Positions 6,648-10,446 of a stretch of DNA of 10,446 nucleotides are shown piece after piece. Source of the DNA: Nostoc sp. CHAB 5715. GTDB taxonomy: Bacteria; Cyanobacteriota; Cyanobacteriia; Cyanobacteriales; Nostocaceae. The position numbers and the translations under genes are program-made. The DNA lies in contig NZ_JAIVFR010000135.1 in NCBI RefSeq assembly GCF_020829685.1, forward strand, positions 1 to 10,446, given 5' to 3'. Within the stretch, counting starts at the first letter, position 1. Every line of letters starts with the position of its first letter. The notes under the pieces are model-generated. The model was not told where the DNA came from. It saw only the letters and a program-made list of their open reading frames with translations, and searched no databases.

Positions 6648-7337
6648 TCACGGAGCCGGGGGCAGCGAGATCACTGCTGCGGTGTTGGGCGTCGTCTCAT
6701 ACGCCCAGCACTCGACCTCCCACCACGGCTCGAGGCCGCTGCCGCCGCCGGTGCGGTTCACCAGAGCCCAGCCGTAGTGGGTCTGGCCGGAGATCTTCAG
6801 CTCCAGGCCGATGATCATGGTGTCCGGGAGGGTGTGAAGGATGTACTCCCAGGGAAACATTCCAAAGGTGGCGTAGTCGACGCCGAAGTCGTTGAAGCCC
6901 CGGCTCCAGCCCACGAGGACTTCATTGGAGAACGTATTGCCGGAGCCGACGGAGGCCGCCGCGCTGAAGTCCGTCGGCGCCGAATAGGAAGTGATCCCGT
7001 CGGGGCCGCTGCCGGGGCGGATCAGCCCGGCGAAGTCGGCGACCGGCGTCACGGCGATCTTCACGTCCGTCCGCGACGCGCGCCAATAGAGCTCCGTGGG
7101 CATGCTGCTGGTGACGGGCGATTCGTAGAACTGCTGCATGCTGGTGTTGGTGGCTCCGCCGGTCTGGGTGGACGCCTGAAGCGGGTCAAAATCCAGGCCG
7201 GCAAACCCGCCGCCCGACGTGTTGATTGTCGGCGTCCAGGGGTAAGACGGCGAAGCCGTGAACACCTGGAGCGAGGCTTGGGCTGAGCCCGCCAGCGCGA
7301 GCATCACGGCCGGTGCAACGAACAACCGAGTATTCAT
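6648..7337 (-). CDS. Secreted family protein, array copy 3, lacking its C-terminal anchor
   Basis: 229 residues. Signal peptide 1-21 (ending AQA), then SLQVFTASPSYPWTP. The family blocks are all present: FDPLQ (50-54), TELYWR, VKIAVTPVADFAG, PTDFSAAASVG, MIIGLELKISGQTHYGWALV and WAYETTPNTAAVI. The protein then ends ISLPPAP followed by TGA (6648-6650). The next codons in frame are GCC GCC, so the gene breaks exactly at the Gly of PAPG-A-A; one base change (GGA to TGA) would explain it. Beyond the stop the frame gives only GDVPVAVRRA before another stop, so the hydrophobic helix is also decayed. The product should be secreted but not anchored. Cys210 replaces the Arg of ERWAYE. AGGAG lies 7 nt before the ATG, and its leader closely matches that of copy 4. 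Confidence 0.85.
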   Translation of the reverse strand: MNTRLFVAPAVMLALAGSAQASLQVFTASPSYPWTPTINTSGGGFAGLDFDPLQASTQTGGATNTSMQQFYESPVTSSMPTELYWRASRTDVKIAVTPVADFAGLIRPGSGPDGITSYSAPTDFSAAASVGSGNTFSNEVLVGWSRGFNDFGVDYATFGMFPWEYILHTLPDTMIIGLELKISGQTHYGWALVNRTGGGSGLEPWWEVECWAYETTPNTAAVISLPPAP

Positions 7338-7373
7338 GAGAGCTCTCCTGTATCAACCTTGTGCGATATGCGA

Positions 7374-7406
7374 GCGCAGAACACCTGCGCCGTGCGCACC
7401 GCACGG
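7374..7406 (-). terminator. Two adjacent small hairpins between array copies 4 and 3, weak terminator or leader structure
   Basis: CCGTGCG/CGCACGG (7390-7406, 3-nt loop) sits next to GCGCAG/CTGCGC (7374-7390, 5-nt loop). They fall in the 125-bp gap between the copy 4 stop and the copy 3 start. No U-run follows, so copies 4 and 3 may be partly co-transcribed, with these stems as an attenuator-like or mRNA-processing element. Confidence 0.35.
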
Positions 7407-7462
7407 ACGAAACCGCGTACTCACTTCACCTGCCGCCTTCCTTTGACTCTCGATGTCTGCTC

Positions 7463-8200
7463 TTATCGACGGCGACGCGAAACAACCATGCCCGCGAGGC
7501 CGAACAGCGCCGCGACACCCGGAGCGGGGATCGCCGCCGCGGCACCGGGCGTCGTCTCATATGCCCAGCGCTCGACCTGCCATGAGCGCCCCAGTCGGTT
7601 CGGATAAGCGCCCGTACGATGCACCAAAGCCCAGCCATAGTGAATCTGGCCCGAGATCGTCAACTCAAGACCGATGACCATGCTCTCCGGCAGCGATTCA
7701 TAGATAAACGGCGGGAAAGGCGTGATGTTGTTCAGCGCGTAATCCACGCTGAAAGACGAGAAGCCCCGCCCCCAGCCGACAATCACTTCCGACGCAAACG
7801 CCCCGCCGGGACCAACGCTCGCGGCGGCGCTGAAGTCCGTTGGACGCGAGTACGTTGCGTGGTCCTGATTCAGCCCAAACGCTGTGACAAAGCCGGCAAA
7901 CCCCGCGACAGGCGTCACGGAGATGCGAACATTAGAGCCGGCGCTCCAATAAAGCTCCGTCGGCGAGCCGCCCGTGGGCGGCGACATGTACCACTGAGTG
8001 ATGCTGTTGCTGGTCGATGCCCCGCTCTGGCCAGGGCCCTGCTGCGGATCAAACGCCATGCCGGGGAACGGGCCGCTCGAGTTGAACCCTGACGGCATCC
8101 AGGAATATGACGGCGAAGCCGAGAACGCCTGGAGCGAGGCCTGGGCCTGAGCCGCCAAGCCGGCCATCATCGCGGACGCAACGATCAAACGAGTATTCAT
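7463..8200 (-). CDS. Secreted PEP-CTERM-like surface protein, array copy 4
   Basis: 245 residues from the ATG at 8198-8200, which has AGGAG 8 nt upstream; in-frame ATGs farther up at 8206 and 8269 lack proper spacing or would bury the signal peptide. Residues 1-21 are the signal peptide (ending AQA). The mature part opens SLQAFSASPSYSW and has PFPGMAFDPQQ, TELYWSAGSNVRISVTPVAGFAGF, SRPTDFSAAASVGPGG, GWGRGFSSF, MVIGLELTISGQIHYGWALV and ERWAYETTPG. The tail is IPAPG (224-228), VAALFGLAGMVV, then SRRRR without the final Lys of copies 1 and 2. Its N-terminus MNTRLIVA and leader are almost those of copy 3, so these two are probably the most recent duplicates. No terminator with a U-run follows. 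Function is unknown. Confidence 0.88.
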   Translation of the reverse strand: MNTRLIVASAMMAGLAAQAQASLQAFSASPSYSWMPSGFNSSGPFPGMAFDPQQGPGQSGASTSNSITQWYMSPPTGGSPTELYWSAGSNVRISVTPVAGFAGFVTAFGLNQDHATYSRPTDFSAAASVGPGGAFASEVIVGWGRGFSSFSVDYALNNITPFPPFIYESLPESMVIGLELTISGQIHYGWALVHRTGAYPNRLGRSWQVERWAYETTPGAAAAIPAPGVAALFGLAGMVVSRRRR

Positions 8201-8324
8201 GAGCATCTCTCCTGATCCGAGCCGTGCAAGAAACCGCTGCGGCACGCCCGCGGCTGCTCCCCACACCAATCATGTCTCTCTTGGTTTGCAACCAGCAATC
8301 TCTTTTCCTTCCATCCGGCTCGAC

Positions 8325-8481
8325 TCACCGCCGGCGATATCCCAGACACACTCCGGCAAGGCCGAAAAACGCTCTCGCGCAAGGATCGCGAATCACCGCC
8401 ACCGCCGAAGACCTGCAAGTCCGCGCACGCAGCGGTCGCCATACTTGCCGCAACAACGGCGAACGCGAAATGCGTTCTCAT
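8325..8481 (-). pseudogene. Internally deleted fifth array copy: signal peptide joined out of frame to the sorting tail
   Basis: The ATG at 8479-8481 has GGAGAGG closely upstream (complement of 8486-8493). Codons 1-25 read as a family signal peptide plus first mature residues: MRTHFAFAVV...TAACA, then DLQVF. One base later (8406), a +1 shifted frame from 8405 reads AVAVIRDPCARAFFGLAGV, then CLGYRRR and TGA at 8325-8327. This matches the sister tails AAAIPAPG-VAALFGLAGM-VVSRRRR. The central domain of about 200 codons is gone, so the remnant is 157 bp. In the original frame translation runs on without family features to 8197. It is unlikely to make a functional anchored protein unless frameshifting occurs. 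Confidence 0.8.
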
Positions 8482-8603
8482 GCCACCTCTCCCTTCGCTC
8501 GCATCATGGGCTCGCGATGATCAGGCCCGTGCATCCTCTCGCGCGTCACATCGACTTGCAAGATCAAACGAGTTCAATTTCTCAACTTCATCAATTGCAT
8601 AAA

Positions 8604-8635
8604 ACAAAGCCCCAGGAATACTCCCGGGGTTTTGT
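8604..8635 (-). terminator. Terminator downstream of the aminotransferase gene
   Basis: ACAAAGCCCC (8604-8613) pairs with GGGGTTTTGT (8626-8635), 10 bp with one G-U pair, plus two inner G-C pairs and a short loop. On minus the stem is followed by TTTTATGC. It lies 46 bp after the aminotransferase stop. Confidence 0.85.
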
Positions 8636-8681
8636 ATGTTTTACACCTGAACAGGTGGCCAATTCAACATCAATTCATGAC

Positions 8682-9842
8682 TTACTTCTTGAACGCGTTC
8701 ACCGCATTGCGGATCGCGGTCTGAACCTGCGCGAAGTGCGCGTCGGTCAGGCCGTGGTGCATCGGCAGGCTGAAGACGCGCTGGCCGAGCGTGTCGGCGA
8801 CGGGCCACGCGGCGCTCTGCATGCCCATGAACGCCTTGAAGGCCGGCTGCTGCGGGAGGCTGCGCGGGTAGTGGACAGCGGTGGGAACACCCTCGCCCAT
8901 GAGGCTCTTGCAGAACTCGTCGCGAGAGCAGCGGAGCTTGTCGAGATTCAGCTTCGCCGTGTACAGGTGGTAGACGCTGACGGCGCCGGGGGTGACGCGC
9001 ATGGGCGAGAGGTATGCCTCGAACTCCGCCAGCAGCGCGTCGTACCGGGCGGCGGCCTTCTGGCGGGCTGTGGTCTCCTGGGGCAGGCGGTCCAGGCGCG
9101 AGCAGGCGATGGCGCCGGCCATGTCGTTCATGCGGTAGTTGTACCCGACCTGCTCATGCAGGTACTTCTCGGTCTCGCCGTGGGAGCGGAGGAGCTTGAT
9201 CTGGCGCGCAAGGGCGTCGTCGTTGCAGGTGATCATGCCGCCTTCGCCGGTGCCGAGGTTCTTGGTGGCGTAGAACGAATAGGTCACTGCGTCGCCGAAC
9301 TTGCCGACCGGCTGGCCCTTGAAGGTGGACAGGTGCGACTGGGCACAGTCGTAGACGACCTTGAGGCCGTGCTTCTGGGCGACATCCTGCACGCCCTCGA
9401 TGTTCACGGGGGTGCCGTACATGTGGGTGGCGGCGACGCCCTTGGTGTTCTTGGTGATGCGCTTGGCCATGTCGGCGACGTCGATCTGGCCGGTGGAGGG
9501 GTCGGCGTCGACGAAGATCGGGTTGCAGCCACGGGCGACGAGCATGGCGGCGGTGGCGATGTAGGACCAGGCGGGGACGAGCACGTCGTCGCCGCGCTGG
9601 AAGAGGGGCTCGTAGGCCAGCTGCAGGGCGCAGGTGCCGTTGGCGCAGGTCATGGCGTGCTTGGCGCCGGACATCTCGCCCAGGCGCTTCTCGAGTTCCT
9701 CGCACTTGCCGGCGGCACGGAGCATGCCCGACTTCAACACCTTGTTCACCGCCTCGATGTCCGCCTCATGCAGTTGCGGCAGCATGAAGGGGATGGTGGC
9801 CTTGGCGGGGACGGAAGGGGCTGAGGGGGCGGCGGTGCTCAT
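8682..9842 (-). CDS. DegT/DnrJ/EryC1/StrS family PLP aminotransferase (sugar-nucleotide type)
   Basis: 386 residues. This fold-type I PLP family usually transfers an amino group to keto-sugar nucleotides for surface polysaccharides, lipopolysaccharide or natural products. The catalytic Lys194 is in SFYATKNLGTGEGG, the family signature. Asp165 and Gln168 in YDCAQSH contact PLP, although many relatives have EDAAQ(A/S)H. Other landmarks are CANGTCALQLA (66-76), VPAWSYIATAAM (89-100), VDADPSTGQID, GYNYRMNDMAGAIA (233-246) and AVHYPRSLPQQPAF. The start at 9840-9842 is chosen for GGAG 7 nt upstream and a normal N-terminus; the first 15 residues are Ser/Ala/Pro-rich. The frame stays open to 9974, but that part overlaps the divergent promoter region. 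It is cytosolic and probably monocistronic, given its terminator and divergent neighbour. The actual sugar substrate cannot be told. Confidence 0.93.
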   Translation of the reverse strand: MSTAAPSAPSVPAKATIPFMLPQLHEADIEAVNKVLKSGMLRAAGKCEELEKRLGEMSGAKHAMTCANGTCALQLAYEPLFQRGDDVLVPAWSYIATAAMLVARGCNPIFVDADPSTGQIDVADMAKRITKNTKGVAATHMYGTPVNIEGVQDVAQKHGLKVVYDCAQSHLSTFKGQPVGKFGDAVTYSFYATKNLGTGEGGMITCNDDALARQIKLLRSHGETEKYLHEQVGYNYRMNDMAGAIACSRLDRLPQETTARQKAAARYDALLAEFEAYLSPMRVTPGAVSVYHLYTAKLNLDKLRCSRDEFCKSLMGEGVPTAVHYPRSLPQQPAFKAFMGMQSAAWPVADTLGQRVFSLPMHHGLTDAHFAQVQTAIRNAVNAFKK

Positions 9843-9948
9843 GCAGGTTCTCCAGGGGGACGAAGGGCAGGCCGCGACCGGCTCGGCCGCGGCGACCGGC
9901 GGTACGTTAGGTCGCGGACTCTCGACTTCGCCGGAACGGGATGACGGG

Positions 9949-9975
9949 TTGCGACGAATGTCACCTCTATACAAT
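9949..9975 (+). promoter_or_regulatory. Possible promoter of the adaptor protein gene
   Basis: TTGCGA (9949-9954) and TACAAT (9970-9975, five of six matches to TATAAT) are 15 bp apart, shorter than the ideal 17. Transcription would start around 9982-9983, right at the ATG at 9983, which fits the lack of a Shine-Dalgarno sequence. A short spacer and one weak box make this tentative. Confidence 0.35.
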
Positions 9976-9982
9976 GATGCAC

Positions 9983-10446
9983 ATGAACACCCTCACCTTT
10001 GTCGGGGCTTGTTTGGCTTTGCGTCTTTGCGGGCTGCTTTCCGTGAACGGTGCGGCCCAACCCGGTGTTTCACCCGCGCCGGCGCCGCAGCGCGAGCCGG
10101 GCACGGCCAGCAGGCCGATGGCGGGCGATTTTGACTCCCGTGCGGCGGCATTCGGCGGGCACGGCTGGGTGACGCGCCCCAACCGCGACGCCGTCATGGC
10201 GTTCACCTTCCCGGTCGAGATCGCGCAAGTGGCGGTGCGGACGGGCGACCGCGTGAATACGGGACAATTGCTGATCCGAGCCCGAGACGGAGAAGCCTCC
10301 ACGAGCCTCGCGGTGCAGAAAGTCCGCGCCGAGAACGACGCCGGGCTGACCACGGCCCAGGCGAACCTGGAGCTGGCCAAGCTGCGGTTCGAAGCCGCCG
10401 AACGGGCCAAGCTCGACAACGCCATCAATCCGCAGGAGTTCGAGGA
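9983..10446 (+). CDS. Periplasmic adaptor (HlyD/RND membrane fusion) protein, N-terminal part
   Basis: An open frame of 154 codons runs to the window edge. Residues 1-26 look like a signal peptide (MNTLTFVGACLALRLCG... to GAAQ), followed by a Pro/Ala-rich linker. The first half of the lipoyl/barrel-sandwich domain is at about 76-101 (FPVEIAQVAVRTGDRVNTGQ, then LLIRARD). A long charged helix from about 105 to 145 (SLAVQKVRAENDAGLTTAQA, then NLELAKLRFEAAERAK) is the first arm of the alpha-hairpin. This layout is typical of the periplasmic subunit linking an inner-membrane pump to an outer-membrane channel. Three in-frame ATGs (9974, 9977, 9983) exist and none has a Shine-Dalgarno; 9983 is preferred because it gives the cleanest signal peptide and matches a predicted transcript start. 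The pump subunit and substrate lie outside the window. Confidence 0.85.
   Translation, partial: MNTLTFVGACLALRLCGLLSVNGAAQPGVSPAPAPQREPGTASRPMAGDFDSRAAAFGGHGWVTRPNRDAVMAFTFPVEIAQVAVRTGDRVNTGQLLIRARDGEASTSLAVQKVRAENDAGLTTAQANLELAKLRFEAAERAKLDNAINPQEFE

Noticed and set aside
6102..6814. Plus-strand frames of 124 and 225 codons in the gene-free block
   Set aside because: Ser/Arg/Pro-rich translations with no motif or ribosome binding site; they run into the antisense of copy 3 or stop at random.
4402..8092. Several plus-strand frames across the array with similar 'HQSPAV...RDRQLQ.DDH' segments
   Set aside because: They resemble each other only because they are the reverse strand of paralogous genes; third-position bias supports the minus strand.
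8199..9824. 541-codon open frame on plus opposite the aminotransferase
   Set aside because: Antisense shadow of the aminotransferase; low-complexity Val/Gly/Ala/Asp/Leu content and no domain.

Overview
The window looks like a piece of a GC-rich planctomycete chromosome, probably class Phycisphaerae. This is inferred from three things: a cluster of secreted proteins ending in a PEP-CTERM-like tail (PAPG, a short hydrophobic helix, then an Arg cluster), the C-terminus of a beta-helix protein ending in a Gly/Asn-rich 'NTCSGNTT...NANFTH' tail, and the mix of housekeeping genes. No rRNA, tRNA, CRISPR array, transposase or prophage gene was seen.

Left part (1-4325), mostly plus strand. It holds the end of a secreted beta-helix protein (2-178), the conserved P-loop ATPase YchF (314-1423), a small membrane protein on the minus strand (1524-1670), an AIM24-family protein (1885-2577), a 7-bp tandem repeat array (2679-2741) directly in front of a class I mannose-6-phosphate isomerase (2753-3775), and a cupin (3852-4325). 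The convergent pairs ychF/small protein and cupin/first paralog are each separated by a strong symmetrical hairpin that can stop transcription in both directions.

Middle part (4326-8640), all minus strand. This is the most unusual region: a tandem array of paralogous secreted proteins of one family. Three intact copies (4426-5181, 5314-6057, 7463-8200) carry a signal peptide, a shared beta-rich domain of about 200 residues and a PAPG-hydrophobic-Arg tail. A fourth (6648-7337) has a full domain but stops inside the PAPG motif, so it has lost its anchor. A fifth (8325-8481) is a remnant in which the signal peptide is fused, one base out of frame, to the sorting tail, with the whole central domain deleted. 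Two copies have clear terminators of their own, so the array is not one simple operon. Between copies 2 and 3 lies about 490 bp without a gene, lower in G+C and with several stem-loops.

Right part (8641-10446). A DegT/DnrJ/EryC1/StrS-family PLP sugar aminotransferase (8682-9842, minus) has its own terminator. It is divergent from the start of a periplasmic adaptor (membrane fusion) protein of an efflux or secretion system (from 9983, plus), which runs off the window. The isomerase, aminotransferase and surface-protein array would fit a cell investing in surface polysaccharide and exported proteins, but the sequence does not show a pathway linking them.
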